From the NCBI GenBank assembly GCA_022885665.1, contig JAGQDJ010000045.1, forward strand, positions 558,001-622,000: a stretch of 64,000 nucleotides of DNA, read 5' to 3'. This stretch comes from Triops longicaudatus. Its lineage: Eukaryota; Arthropoda; Branchiopoda; Notostraca; Triopsidae. The position numbers and the translations under genes are program-made. Numbering within the stretch: position 1 is the first letter of the stretch; the number at the start of each line of letters is the position of its first letter. Positions 39,001 to 51,667 of this stretch are shown piece by piece. Under the pieces are notes generated by a model. The model made no database searches and was not told the origin of the DNA. It saw only the letters and a program-made list of their open reading frames with translations.

Positions 39001-39335
39001 GGAAATATGGGAAGCGTCCTCTACTTCACGCCATCTACACGCAGCACCTGTACTTGCTTACTTTGTACAATAGGTAGCTATACAGCAGGAGCACTGTGAG
39101 CAGGAGCCTTTTTGGCCCAAGGACCGATGGTTAGGTGATAAAATCGGGTACACGTGTTTTGTACTGTACTGAGCAAAAAGGTTTGCATAGCAAAACACAA
39201 AGGTCTAATTAGCCTCTCGAGGCTTACATTTACTTTTGAAATCCAATCACAGACGAGCTCCCGAGTTTTTATAAACCCTATGTACGAAGAAAAAGTTTGG
39301 CCGTGGCAGCTGATTTACATCGGTAGTTTCCATAA
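30086..39335. other. Gene-free DNA with dispersed repeat fragments
   Basis: No exon chain was found. A 27-base sequence (GTAGGCAGGAATTTTCGAAT and continuing) occurs at 30239-30265 and again at 32284-32310 with one mismatch, showing a dispersed repeat. A coding-like but interrupted stretch lies at about 31225-31440 (+), with a charged segment EAEKKREQEKNEAKKRGEE followed by in-frame stops. It looks like relic coding DNA rather than a working gene. Confidence 0.4.
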
Positions 39336-40503
39336 TTGGGTTCGACAAAATCGGAGTTCTACTATACAATGAATGTCCGCTTATTTCCAATTGGTCAAAC
39401 CGTCTGTTGCTAAAACTTATTTTCTTTCACATATCCTGTGAAGGATTACTTTCTCATCCAGAAATGTTATTTTCTTAAAATAATACAGAGTACAAAAAGA
39501 ATTCAATAACATCTTTAATGAAATTACAGCCCATATCCAGGCCAAAAAAATTGAGATAAAACGTTAACGGACAATGAAATCATGGATGTAGTTATACGAA
39601 AAAAAACGTGTTACGCAGTAAACATGAACCAAAAGGGTACAAATTAAAAAAAATATCTTTAAAATCAAACTTAAAATTTACAAGTTTTCCAACTGACTAA
39701 ATACACGTTTAATCAAAATTTCAGTAGATACTGTACATATTTTTAATACGTTTTTAAGAATATTATTGCACTTACTCCCTGATTATCAGATATGTTATTT
39801 GATCCGACTGTTTCATAATGCGGTGCAATGTCAATCGATTCCAATACGCGCCGGATAAGAGGACTTCACTCAGAACGACTCACAATGGAATAGTTAATAT
39901 TTTTCTGCTGAGACTAATAACTACTGGATGACACCGAGCAAACGTCACCTTCACACAATGAATGGTATGTTTTAGGGAAGGTTAGAATGAATTACTGTAG
40001 CGTGAAGATCAGCTAATTATTTTGTTTTCTTTTCCGCAAATCATAATGTTTTTGGGGCTAAAGTCCATGTTTCGCTTTAAGTATTTTTTTAGTAATTAAT
40101 CAATTAGTTCCACTACTTAATTAACTGATTTCTACTCAAGAAACGCCGCAGAAATAAGTTCAGTTAACGAAAATGTAAAGTAAAGGCAGCAGGCTTTTTT
40201 ATCGTTTTGATGTCCTATTTAGTGATACGATATTCGCGACAGCAATTTACTATATCAACTAAAATTTTTATTTACTTGTTATTAACATACAAAAAACTTA
40301 GCGCAGCTATACAGAAACTTGAGATGTGGATTTCAATCATTGTTAGAACTTTTCCCCATTCAATTTCTATTACATAAAAAGGAATTATCACTCTTTTTAC
40401 AATATAAAACTGTCTCATCTCTCCGCAAAAATTATGGGTACATGGCCTTTGGCTTTAGTTCAGATTTTCATCAAATGGTGTCTTGCATCCCCAGTTTAAC
40501 TGT

Positions 40504-40554
40504 ACAAACTCATTAACTGAACAAACTCAGTAACTGAACAAACTCATTATATCC
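40504..40554 (+). repeat. Three-copy 17-bp tandem repeat
   Basis: The unit ACAAACTCATTAACTGA starts at 40504, 40521 and 40538. The second copy has one change (CAGT for CATT) and the third diverges at its end. It is a small minisatellite with no evident function. Confidence 0.8.
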
Positions 40555-43500
40555 AGCGAAACTGAAAACTCCCTTCCAACATCCAAAAGAAAAATCTTCT
40601 GAAACTGGGGAAGCTACCACTTGATGATCGGCATGCCTTCACGGCCTTTCAGCATCAGAACCAGGAGTGGCGTGTTCGGCTTTTCTTTAATTCTTAAAAA
40701 GGAATTAAGCATGCCTCTGCATCCTTATCTGCACGTCCATTCCATGCAAACATACACTCGTCAAACTTTATTTGCGATTTCGGAACACAAATATATCCGG
40801 ATATATTACAATAAAAAACTATTAAGAAAGTGAAGAGAAAGTTTTTTGTCACGTTTTAGACCAAGGTGTTCTGCATTCCTAAATGACGTCTCATTCCCGG
40901 GCTTGAGGGATTGTGCGACACCTATGGTCGTCCTTTCAACAATGAATGCGTCTCTAGATCCCGTTATTTCTCAAAGTTTTTTAGCTTTGGTATGTTTAAT
41001 GTCTTCTCACCACCAGCTGACATCCCTTACAAACATGCTAAGCTTCAATTTGCACCATTTTTTACCATAAAAAATCTTTCCAACTGGATTTACCAATTTT
41101 CCTGTAAGAGAATAAACGAAAAAAATAATAATAACTACTTTACAGTTTTATAGGCAGAAAAACAACTCTTACACTATTCTCAACCTCTCATTAAAGGTTA
41201 AAAAAATATTAGTAGGAGAAATCCTATGGGTGTAATCTAAAATAAGACCACTGTACGCTACCATTACGAATTCCTCTCAACCAGGAAGAATACTGTCTTA
41301 ATTTTCTAAAGAAAGAAAGAACGAAAAAAAGGTTTCAATCTTTTTTGGTGACACGGCAGCAAAATAAGATCAAACCGGTTCAAGTGAACAGGGAAGATAA
41401 TGTACAACAATCCTTGAAAAGCCATCCAAGTGCGTGACATGGGAGGCATGAAGAGTCCCAACACATTAACTCAAAACAAAAGGGTAAAACAGACCTACTT
41501 CCTTTTCTTCTCAGTCCAAAGAAACCAGACAAAAAAAAAAGAAACACATGAAGTAATCAATACCGCTTAATACAGTATTCTAAGCAAGACGAGCGTTAAC
41601 CATTCTTCATTCTGTTCATAGATGTTCTTTTCTGGACAAGGACAAGGGCACTTGCTGGACAAGGGTGAGATGAATAGGATACAAAGTTGGAAGGATGTAA
41701 CTGTCAAAGTGTCAACTTCATTATGTTCCATTCGAAGCTTCCCTTGCTTCTGTACATGGCGTTAGCATTTGTTTCGACCTAAACGAAATGTTTGTAGCTT
41801 TTGACGTGTAACCCAACAAATTTTAACAGATCACCACGATGAAGATTGCTTCATATATGTACTCAATATTGTACGGTTAAATTTCTTACAAGAATGGTAA
41901 ATTATTGGCTTGCAGTAAATTCAAGTTATAAATAAACTGTTAGAACAAAAATGGCTTTGTCAACCAGTTAGGATTTAAGCGGGGGTTTACAAGTTAGAAA
42001 GTAGAAACATTCAGGGGTATAGAGAGAGTTCGATCATCAAGCTTTTTTAATTGACAGGATTTTTGCCTCATGATCAGTGTATTTATTATTTCATGGGTTT
42101 TCGATTCTTACACATAATCAGATACCTTTTTTCTACAAAGTGCAAGTAGCCTATATTTACACTCTAATCCATTTGCTTCATTGGCTTAACCTGCTTTAAG
42201 ACTTAAGATATAATTTATTGACTTAAATCATGTATTGTAGGAACTCCTTCATTAGAAATATGGAATAATTATAATGCATTCGAAATGTAACTAAAAATGC
42301 ACGAGTAGATCATAACTATTGCAAATTTACTATGTTATCTACTGCAAATTTACTATTGTCCTTATACGTTAGACACACGTATTTTCACTGTCAAATGGCT
42401 CTTCCTTGTTCTGCTAAAATTACAAAGTGGAAATATGTTAGGTTTCACGATGTAATCGTCTAAAAATAATATCAATTAACCTACGTTTAACTTGTGTTGC
42501 ATACTTTAATAAAAACTGGAAAAATTGCTATTTGATAACAATTTGCAAATAACATCACAAGTATCGTAAAATTTTCGAGGACACGTAGACTAATTGCTCT
42601 AGTCGCAGCATAATGAAACGGTGATACATTTTAGTATTTCTCGCATTGTGGATACTTATTATTTGAAATATATAGTACAGAAATTTCCGAAAGTACTCAT
42701 TAATAGTAGCAAAATTGCTAACACAAATTTCTTATCAAGTCATCCCCAAAGAAAGGAGATTCACAGTGGCATTAAATGAAGACTTAAACATAGTAGGTTT
42801 TCTTTCCAAAATTAACTTCTGCAACAAATGAATGTGATTTGACGCGAACACCTCGGCTAGCGTTCAAATTAAAAGTATCACCTATACTTTTAGAAGCCTT
42901 GATTGTTGAGAGCACTGTGGAGGAAATCGCGGGGTAGGCTCTTACGGCTATATAATCATATGGAGAGCTCGCGAAGGTTATTTCTCCAACATAGCTAAAT
43001 AATTCACAAAACCAAAGCAACAATGAAGATTTAACAGAGCTTACGAACATCCTAAATATAAGCTATACTTTCTTTGAGCAGTAAATTAGTTGAATTAGTC
43101 GAATATTAAACTTATTTTAAAAAAATGTCAAACGGAAAAAATGGGAAATGTTTCAACACCGTTACACTGAGCTTTTTATGGGGGAAACATTGCGTACTAA
43201 ATAGCTCAGAGAGATTTCCAACAAAAATGAACCGTACAATTAAGATTTCCAAGCTTTACCGCCAAGAGCTTTGAAAAAAAAAAAAGAAAAAATTTACGTT
43301 CACAGTATAAATGAAAACTTGCACGCCAGTTCCCTTGTAAATTGGTCATAAGCACCTCAGCTCCAGCATGACCTTAAAAAGGGCTGTTGGAATATGGTAG
43401 AGTACGTATATAATATAATGGGTATAGCAAAACCTACTATCGAACAATTAGTGCAACACTAGCGTGAAAGAATCAACGACCAACACCTCAACTTACACGA

Positions 43501-43722
43501 AAATCCAGATGTACCCTAGCTAATTTTATACCAACTTAAGAAAATATCCTTCATAATTAATCATCACGCGTCTAAAATAGGGGTAATAAGCCATGTTCTC
43601 GCCAAAGTAAAACGAAGTAAAAGCAAAAATATTTTCAATAATGCTTACTACAGGAAAACAACAAACGAGAGAGTGAAATAAGGTCAAAAAGCAACCTTTA
43701 AATCCAGCCAAATAAAATAATG

Positions 43723-43768
43723 AAACGTATTCCAAAAATGATAACACTATCATTTTTGGAATACGTTT
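43723..43768. repeat. Perfect 21-bp hairpin, first of an adjacent pair
   Basis: Arms 43723-43743 and 43748-43768 are perfect inverted copies with a four-base loop ACAC. The core CAAAAATGAT is shared with the second hairpin, which starts two bases later at 43770. It produces an open frame on the minus strand that should not be read as a gene. Confidence 0.9.
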
Positions 43769-43769
43769 T

Positions 43770-43822
43770 GCTAGCAAAAAAACAAGTGTCATCAAAAATG
43801 ATGACACTTGTTTTTTGCTAGC
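43770..43822. repeat. Near-perfect 24-bp hairpin, second of an adjacent pair
   Basis: Arms 43770-43794 and 43799-43822 are inverted copies with a single A bulge (seven A against six T) and a four-base AAAA loop. The outer ends are GCTAGC. Together with the preceding hairpin the pair covers exactly 100 bases. Confidence 0.9.
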
Positions 43823-44620
43823 ATACGGCAAACTTACTAGCATGCTTACGTAAGCTCCTAGCGCTACGCATGAGAAATATCAAGATAAACTCGCGTAGTA
43901 TGTTTATTTTTTTTTATTTTTATTTTTTTAAAGAGAAGTGACACTAATAGAAAAGTAGTCTAAAATAGAACCATCTTTAAAAGTATACTGTTCGTCTTCA
44001 TGGTGTTTTTAGCTTTTTACCATCTGGTCCTGTGTTCTCTGTTTTGCAAGCGCTCTATTTCGCTCTGAAAGGTTTCTACTGTTCACCAAAGGGACCCAGT
44101 ATCATCTCTTCTTCTACCTATATCATATCTTTTCCCCGCAAACAATAGAGACCCAACCATTTCAAAAGGCACAAGAAAGGCTTTCGTTCCAACTAACGGG
44201 GATTTTCAATCTGTTTCTCTGCTTGCCGCTTGTGTGAACGTACAAACAAAACCCAATTACGGACACATGACGCTGTTTCTGCTAAGACCAGACAAGAAGT
44301 CTCAATAGGCTACATTGGCATAACCCTCCGCAATGTTTGTGGGCAGGTAAAGGAGGCGAGTGGACCTGGTCAAGGTGATTACAACCATGGTTTTCTGGAA
44401 GTAAAGCAAAGGTGAGCCACTTTTCGTACGGGATTTACCATGCAACGGTTTCGCATTACTATGCCACGCCAGATGCGCGCTAAACTTATTTGTCTTTTTA
44501 GTTTCTTGGGTACCGATGCCAGTTGAGAGGGCTTCCTGGATTTACCCTACTCTCAAGTCCGGCATTAACGTAGCCAACTCCAGTGCGAGCAGTGATTCTT
44601 TCATTCATTGTAAAGTGTAT

Positions 44621-44645
44621 CACGTGTAATTAAGTTTATCACGTG
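44621..44645 (+). promoter_or_regulatory. Duplicated CACGTG E-box upstream of the orphan membrane-protein gene
   Basis: Two copies of TATCACGTGTAA place CACGTG at 44621-44626 and 44640-44645, 19 bases apart and about 80-100 bases before the proposed ATG at 44722. CACGTG is the palindromic site of bHLH and bHLH-Zip factors (USF, MITF, Max and relatives). A role in controlling the downstream gene is inferred from position only. Confidence 0.4.
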
Positions 44646-44721
44646 TAAAGTAACAAGTGTTTAACTCTTAAGCGAAGTGACACCGTTGACACAGCAAAAC
44701 TAGTCTAAATTTTTTTTGGAA

Positions 44722-47700
44722 ATGGATTCCAATTGGACTGAAGTAATGAACAGTACCAGCCGAGGGATTTCGTCACCTCCTGAGGATTCTTTAGTGTTTT
44801 TGCTCGGGTTGCTAAATTTAGGAGCAGTGACGTGCTACAGCATCTTTAATTTCCTCTTCAGGTCAGAGACAACGTCCCTGGACACGCGAGAGTTTATTAA
44901 CCGGAAAGTGCAATCCACCTTAGACGAACTCGTACTTAATGTCCACATGTCTACGTACTACAACAGTGCTTTGCAAGCTGCAGAGGACGAGGAAGACGAC
45001 GAAGAGGAAGAAAGCCGAGCGCATTCCAGGCGAAATGGAAGAAAATGGATCAGCTTCTTTGATCTGCCAAACAACTCCGAAGTAGCGAAACCTTCCCGCA
45101 ACCTTTCTTCCCGTACGGGCAAAATGTTAAAAATCAACTCATCCGCCCTGGGCGAAGAATTCAACGCATTTGTTCAATCTTCGCAAAATAAATTAACGAA
45201 TGATCTTATTGAATTTTTGGGTAGTACACATCTCGGACGCCCAAAACGTTCAACTCCAAAAAGAGGTACCAAAGCAGGTCGAAAGTCCAATCGCACCAGA
45301 ATTCTCAGGCGCAGAAAGCCTGCAAAAAGCACCAGTGTAACCGTAACAACATCCAAACCGGTCAGTTCCTCTTCTCCTTTTTCGACACCCCAGGAAGAAA
45401 CAAGAGAAGTTCAAGAACTGAAGACGCAGAAAGAAGACGAGGCAAAACAGATTTATGAATCACTGATCTTCAAAGCACAAGACGGGCAAAATGTTCAAGA
45501 ATTACAGGTTCTTAACGAAGAAGGAAGAGCGATTGACAATACGGCTCAGATTGTCATGCAGTCATCAATGTCATTTGATCCATCGACGCAAAGACGAGTA
45601 TCCGCGGTTGGAAACTCTTATCCCGCACCAGCTCTCCCTGCTTTTGCCCGTCATCCGACTTACACGCCCAATGGCGGTTCAATGCAAGCTTTACCGACCT
45701 TCCAGTACATTCAAGGCCTGACCAGTCGTACCGGAGAGGCGAGCCCAACACCTGGTATTTCCAAGGGCCCCGCTAGCCTCAACTCTTCTCCTCCGATAGT
45801 AGCTCCGGTTCCCCGCAGCGTTATAGGAAGACTAATTCACTTGATTCAACAAACCACACCCCTTACGATGGATTTGCTGAGTATTTACAATGAAGACCAC
45901 CAAATCGGCCGCCAAGTTGACAAGAAATGTACAGAAAACTTAATTTGCGAAACAAATCGACAATGGAAAAGAGCTGGTAATGTCGAAGCTGCGCTGGCTC
46001 CATTTCTAAGGTAGATTTTTAAATTTCCTCCCATATACACTAATTGCTTAATAATTAACAAAATGAGGTATCGAAACTTGTACAAAGCTTTACATTTACA
46101 AAGCTTGTTAACGGCGAATACTTCAAATTTCTCGCCTTCTTCGTGAATAATAAGACTAACGAAGAAAACACCACACCTTCTTTGATGTGTTTGATTTTTG
46201 CAATTTTTGATTTCGGTAATTGCATCTGCTTTAACTTGTTTTTTCGGAACATTTCACTAAGTTTATAAACTGTTGGGCTTACTATCTAGAACGGAATGTC
46301 CATATCACTAAGAAAATGCTTCCAATAAGATTCTAAAATTAAAAGATGCGACTAAGTGATGTCAATAATTCATAAACGAAGATCTATAAAAGAAAGCTTA
46401 CACATTTTCGAATGATGTTCTCGAAAGTAATCCGCTTCTGCTCCAATAGCTCGATTACACGTAAACCCATAGCGTGATACAGCAGTTTAAGAGCATATGA
46501 AGGGAGTGCACGTTAGGCTTTTTTTCCTATCCAGGTTTGACATAGTAGTGATTGTTGGCAAAAAATAGAAGTTACCACACAGAACACGAAGTAAGCAAAA
46601 GAAATGTAGACTGAAGCTTAGCTATGTTCCCAGCTGCTCCGAACGGTGAGATCGAAAAACCTTGTAGACATGCCTCTTTATTCGTCGAATGCTACTTACG
46701 GTCTAGGAAATAATATTCGGTGCATCTTCACGCATGTTTTTCGGTCTATTTATTTTCTAATTTATCCTTTGACAACTATATTTGTTTCGTTTACACCTAT
46801 ATTTACACTTTGTATTAGTCTCAGAACGTTTTCTTTCTTTTATTTGAAAGTTGTAACACGACAAGAGTGAAAAGAGTTAAAATACTTGTTGAGGTAAAAT
46901 CGAATACAGTATCCACTTGATGACTAGATTAATTCCGCGATGTATGTGGCTTACAAGTACTCACAAAGAGCGTTTTGTCACATGCACTGCTCTTTATTCG
47001 AGAATGTTCCGAATCCCAGTATGATTCCGAATGTTTTTGGTAAATTATTGCTTCGCAATTTGTCGGCCAGTTTCTTTCTCTGGGTAGCAAACTTCAGGAA
47101 TTCCGTGATTAAGATTAGGAAAGATTCTTCCTTTCCCTCACGATTCCTACACTTAGGATCTTTTTTAAGTGGAATCTATATACAGCCCATTTTTATGTAA
47201 AATAATAATTGTAATAAGTGGAATAATAATAAATAATAATAATAAATATTATTATAATAAATAAGTGGAATCCATATGTGCCTATTTTTCTGTGGCCACA
47301 TCTTATCCGTGTTAAGACTACTAAAATTTCCCGTTTCTTTACGTCCATCCACCTGCGGGTAGTAAGGTTATCCGTGCACTAAACTGTTTTCTGTATTGTC
47401 CTTTATATTAGTTAAAAACTCCTCTTCCATACGTTCTTTAATCACGGCCATAACTTCTCCTGTGAGTGAGTTACTCATTTTTTTCCGTATACGTCTTGGA
47501 ATATAGCATTTCTGTCCTGACAATCCAATTCTTTGTGGTTGGAAAAAATAAATCAAGTTCGTTGTGATAGGAGGCCTCGTTTTAAATTCTTTCATGTAGC
47601 TGTAAATCTTTCTGGAGCGTTTTGTTCTTTTTTTTAACTGAAAATTTGATTTAGTAGTTAACTCAGAGATGTAGTTTGCAGAAATTATGTCGTTTCCCTA

Positions 47701-50460
47701 TTTCCATGCAATAATTAACTGAGATTTCATTAATTGTAAAATACATTGCATTTCTACATCAAATTTGCTGTGCTTCGAACTTCCAATAACCTATTGATTA
47801 AGGCACCAACAAAATTGGAAATTGTCAGACGTCACACTATAAAAACGGGTTTAGAAAAGGAACCGTTATTACAGTAATGTTGGTGTTAAGGATATCTACT
47901 TCATTCTTTGAGATTTTGCTCGAAAAATCTTTTAATAAATTTGTGAGCTATGCTTGAGTTTTTGCTCGTTTCATTATGCGGAAATGGAATCTAGCAAAAT
48001 AATGCATTACTTCCGATTTATTACAGCAAAGAATCAAGGAAAAATCGAAATAAAATCGGTCAGGTATTTTTTGTGACATTCACGCGGAAATTTTTAGCTT
48101 CTATATGTTTGTTTTGTGGTGTAGGCTACCTTCATCCAGAGTTTTTATGGGGCTTTGTTTGCCCTTTGCTGCTTAGTCACTGCAAGTCATACCCTCCATA
48201 AAGAAGTCTACGTTCCCATTTATTATCGAACAAAAAAATATTGAAGTGGCGTATACCATGGTACTAAGGTTCAATAATGCTGAAAGTTACAACGAACTTC
48301 CGTAATCATAACCCATTTTTTTAAAAAAAATATTTTTTTGCAAAACTACTAGCACATTCTCCAATTGCATCCGTAAAAACTCTAAATTGATATTTGTTTT
48401 TTCTTTTGCAAAATACAGAAAAACTATTTATTTACGAAACAATCGAGCGCTTTTCAAGTAAAACTTGAAAATTAAGCAAAATTTATGAAGATTATATTTT
48501 GCAATAATTTTAATTTAATTTTAATTTACTTTTTCTATTTATAGTTTTTGTATCCGAAATTGTAGTGGAAGGTATTCAAACAGTCAAAGATCTGATCTGA
48601 AGTGTCAAAGGAAGTGAATCTTTTCTAAGGTCATCGTTGACATGTTGACACGAGGAGCCAGATTTTAAACAGTTTCTAGCTGCATCTTATGTATTTACAG
48701 CTGCAGTTCAGCTCTTCATATTCTAACGTTCAAACTTTAAAGTTCGGTCCAAGAAACGGACTTCTGACATAAACTTACATTTTCCACTGCATTTTCCTTC
48801 AAAATTCCTGAACTCTTTTCATCTCCATGCTTTTGATGCCAAAAATAGTTAACGCCTTCTTAACAATGAAAGTCGAGGAACAGATGGTCCGGAGCCTAAC
48901 TTGGTTAATAGAGTCGTTGCCAACGGTTCCGCTACTTTCGGAATACCTCCACAAAAGGAGACTGAGCTTTGGGAAAAACTTTTTCCATGCATGACCTAAT
49001 TTCGCACATTATACCGTATCAATGAATATTTTCTCGTGGCTCAGTGGTCTGACTGTCCAGCATATCAACATACCTGTTACTTATATCTTTCTCTTTTACA
49101 ATTTTCTCCCCTACAAAACAGTATCGCGCTGTCATGGTGGTCCAAAAGAAACCCTTCGAACCCCACATACTACCAAGCTGCTTTGCCGCAAGCGTTGATG
49201 GCCACCCGCGCGGGATGGATGGGAAATAATTGCCAGGATTTATACCCAACTACGCAAGAATGTAGACCCGGCGCCAAATGGATCCTTTCGCGGACACGGT
49301 TTCTCCCTCTGGTGAGCCACAACCCTCACCCTGTTCAAACCCATCCACCCCAATGGCAACCGCAACCGCCCCGTACTTGGGTGACTGAACGCCCTCAACC
49401 ATTGCGACGAACTCCAGCAAACAAAGACGACGACGAAGAGCCAAAGCTAGAGGAGAAACAGGACGAAGAAGAGGAAGACGAGGACGAGAGCGTGTCTTCT
49501 GAAGATTACAGCGGGAGCAAGGATCACGAAGAAAGGATACCTACGCTGATAACTCCAACGCCAGTACCTGCACCAGTTTTGCACAACAAACCAGTTTTCC
49601 AGAAACTGCCAACCAACTGGGACAGAAGAGATCCTGGGAAGCCGGCACCAACAGTAACACCAACACAGAAACAAGATGGTAAACCCAATCTCCAAACCCA
49701 GCACTTGCCCAACTCACCTCCCAATATCAATACTAACAATACAAAGCCTCTTCCGCCTAAGCCAAGCCCAAGGATTAGACCCGATCTTTCCAATGTTGCT
49801 CCTGTTCTTGGGTTGCCTCGAAACCGAGACATTTTGGCACAGCCTTTGAGCAAGCCAGAATTATCGAAACCGCAGAAGGTCAGTACAACGACAGAAAAGA
49901 ACGACGATGAAGATGTGTCCTACGTTGAATCGTTCGAGGAGGAAGAGGATTCTTCTGATTCACCCAGTGAAATAAAAAAGCGTGTGAATCAAGGTCTTGC
50001 GAAAGTAGAAGTGACTCCACATGCTTCAAAGAATCAAAATCTACCCAACGTGAAGAAATCAGCTCAAGAGCAACAGCAAAATCAGCAGCGGCAGCAACAA
50101 CAACAGACGAAGCAGACACAACAACAGCAGCAGAAGAAAGTTCCAAATAAGGATATGGTGAACCACGAGAAGAAGAATACGAATGAAAGCAAGGCTAACA
50201 TGACTCAAGTCTCACCGGAGCCGTTCCAGCCCTGGATGGGGACGCCAATGTGGGCGGGTCAAGCTGGTGGATCGGGGGGTACATTTGCATCTTCTTCAAT
50301 TTTTCCCCCTTCAGATTGGGTTGATCAAGACAATTCGGGTCAAGAAGAACGAAGAGTGCCACAAGTCTTCACGATTGACGACGCTGTCTTGGATTCAAAA
50401 AGGCAGCAAATGATTATGCAGTATATTCGAGATCGCTCAGTCCGCCCCAGACGGATGTGA
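44722..50460 (+). CDS. Orphan two-exon membrane protein with acidic and Gln-rich tail
   Basis: Exon 44722-46010 ends before GTAGAT in phase 2. Exon 49122-50460 (TGA stop) follows the strong acceptor TTTTCTCCCCTACAAAACAG and supplies the missing base, giving about 875 residues. Residues 24-46 are a single hydrophobic segment (SLVFLLGLLNLGAVTCYSIF); there is no cleavable-signal look, so a membrane anchor is likely. Next come an acidic run (EDEEDDEEEE), basic RRRKPAK-type stretches, and a cysteine module split over the splice: CTENLICETN before the intron and NNCQDLYPTTQEC (Cys467, Cys477) after it. The rest is Pro-rich, then acidic, then poly-Gln. Spaced cysteines of this kind occur in poorly characterised arthropod membrane or secreted proteins; I cannot name a family. 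The two halves could be separate genes, but phase and the cysteine pattern favour one. Confidence 0.65.
46011..49121 (+). other. Putative 3.1-kb intron of the orphan membrane-protein gene
   Basis: Bounded by GTAGAT and a pyrimidine-rich CAG. Inside, 47166-47300 carries an AT-rich (ATA)n block flanked by two diverged copies of an AAGTGGAATCYATAT sequence. A minus-strand frame at 47368-47595 encodes 75 residues of protein-like character (QPQRIGLSGQKCYIPRRIRK, VIKERMEEEFLTN) ending in TAA. It is not recognised and may be a relic of an inserted element or a nested exon. Confidence 0.35.
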
Positions 50461-51667
50461 CGACGTGACGCCAAAATTTTTGACATTGTTGTGTTATATT
50501 CTGCTGTGTAATTTATTTAATGTTTGGGTTCTGCAATTTTTTTACCGTTTTTGGATAGCTAATGCCACTTGTCAATTTTTGTGTTCCCCAAATCTTACGA
50601 CTGTATGGTAAATAACTATAAATTCTTATCGATCAAGTCGCTAGTTATTTGCTCTCCTGTTGTTTTGTTAAAAATAGAACGCAAAGTATTACTTACTTTG
50701 GAACTAAAAATGCCTTCACTGTCGGGAAACAAAAACGGGTTAAAAAATCGCTCTACCGAGAAGACTTACAGGTGTGGTTTACAGATGGGAAAGGATCAAA
50801 ACGACCTCATGGAAATAGACCGACTTTTGATGTTCTGGGCGCTTATTACGATGCAAAGTGTATTATTGTGTATTATTAGTCAGATTGTGTACATAAATAT
50901 TACCAGACGATTCTTTTACGGGGCTGACAAACAATCAAACATATAGTTTCGTTACGTTGCGCTAAATTGGGTTAGGTTAAGTCAGGTTTAAGTTTGTTCA
51001 AGATTAAATGCACTGAAAAGATGTGGGCAGGTCGTTTATGTCCTCCTAGAATACCAGAAATCGGTCATTTAAATACACGGCTGCTGAGGACACGATCATT
51101 CCTGTGCACGCTCGGTTTACACAAAGTCGTTTCGACCTCAACATGATTGCGGTGTCTGTAGAATACGGTGGTACTCCCTAAAAAGCACTCATGTCGAAAA
51201 ACAAGCAAGACGGTTTTCTTAGAAACGTCAGAAGTTAGTGGTACGTGTCGGGGATTGAAAATGCAGTAATAAAATCTAGATGGACGATTTATATTTTTAA
51301 TCATTGTTGCCTTCATTGAAAAGGAGATATTTGTAATAATTTGAACAACTCTGGCATTCCATTCGCATGCTTTCGCACAGCTATCTTTTCAAGGCCAGGT
51401 CAAGAAAGGAAAGATCGAGGTCTTGGTTGAGGTTGATGAACTTTGCATGCTATTGGCCCAAGCTTTCGGTAGCGGGTTGGATTCGGGTACAGAAAACGAA
51501 AAGTTCATACGTTTCGAAAAGAATCCATTACATGCTATATTACGAATTATGCTTAAGCTTTTTAAGGAAGCATAGAATTATGGCTTAGGGCATAACACAT
51601 GTCTAAATCCGACTCAGTTTGTGGCTTTATAAATTGATACGAAACATTAACGACAAAATATAAACTA
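50461..51667. other. Intergenic, with a possible retroelement scrap
   Basis: No gene is evident. At about 50755-50820 (+) the translation REDLQVWFTDGKGSKRPHG resembles the start of the RNase H domain of non-LTR retrotransposons (xVxxFTDGS). The resemblance is very short and is followed by unrelated sequence and stops. Confidence 0.25.

Noticed and set aside
42784..43050. 88-codon minus-strand frame with a hydrophobic start
   Set aside because: It could be a small secreted protein, but there is no clear start context, family match or flanking exon, so it was not listed.
43526..43843. 105-codon minus-strand frame
   Set aside because: Half of it is the twin hairpins; no start context, domain or exon partners.
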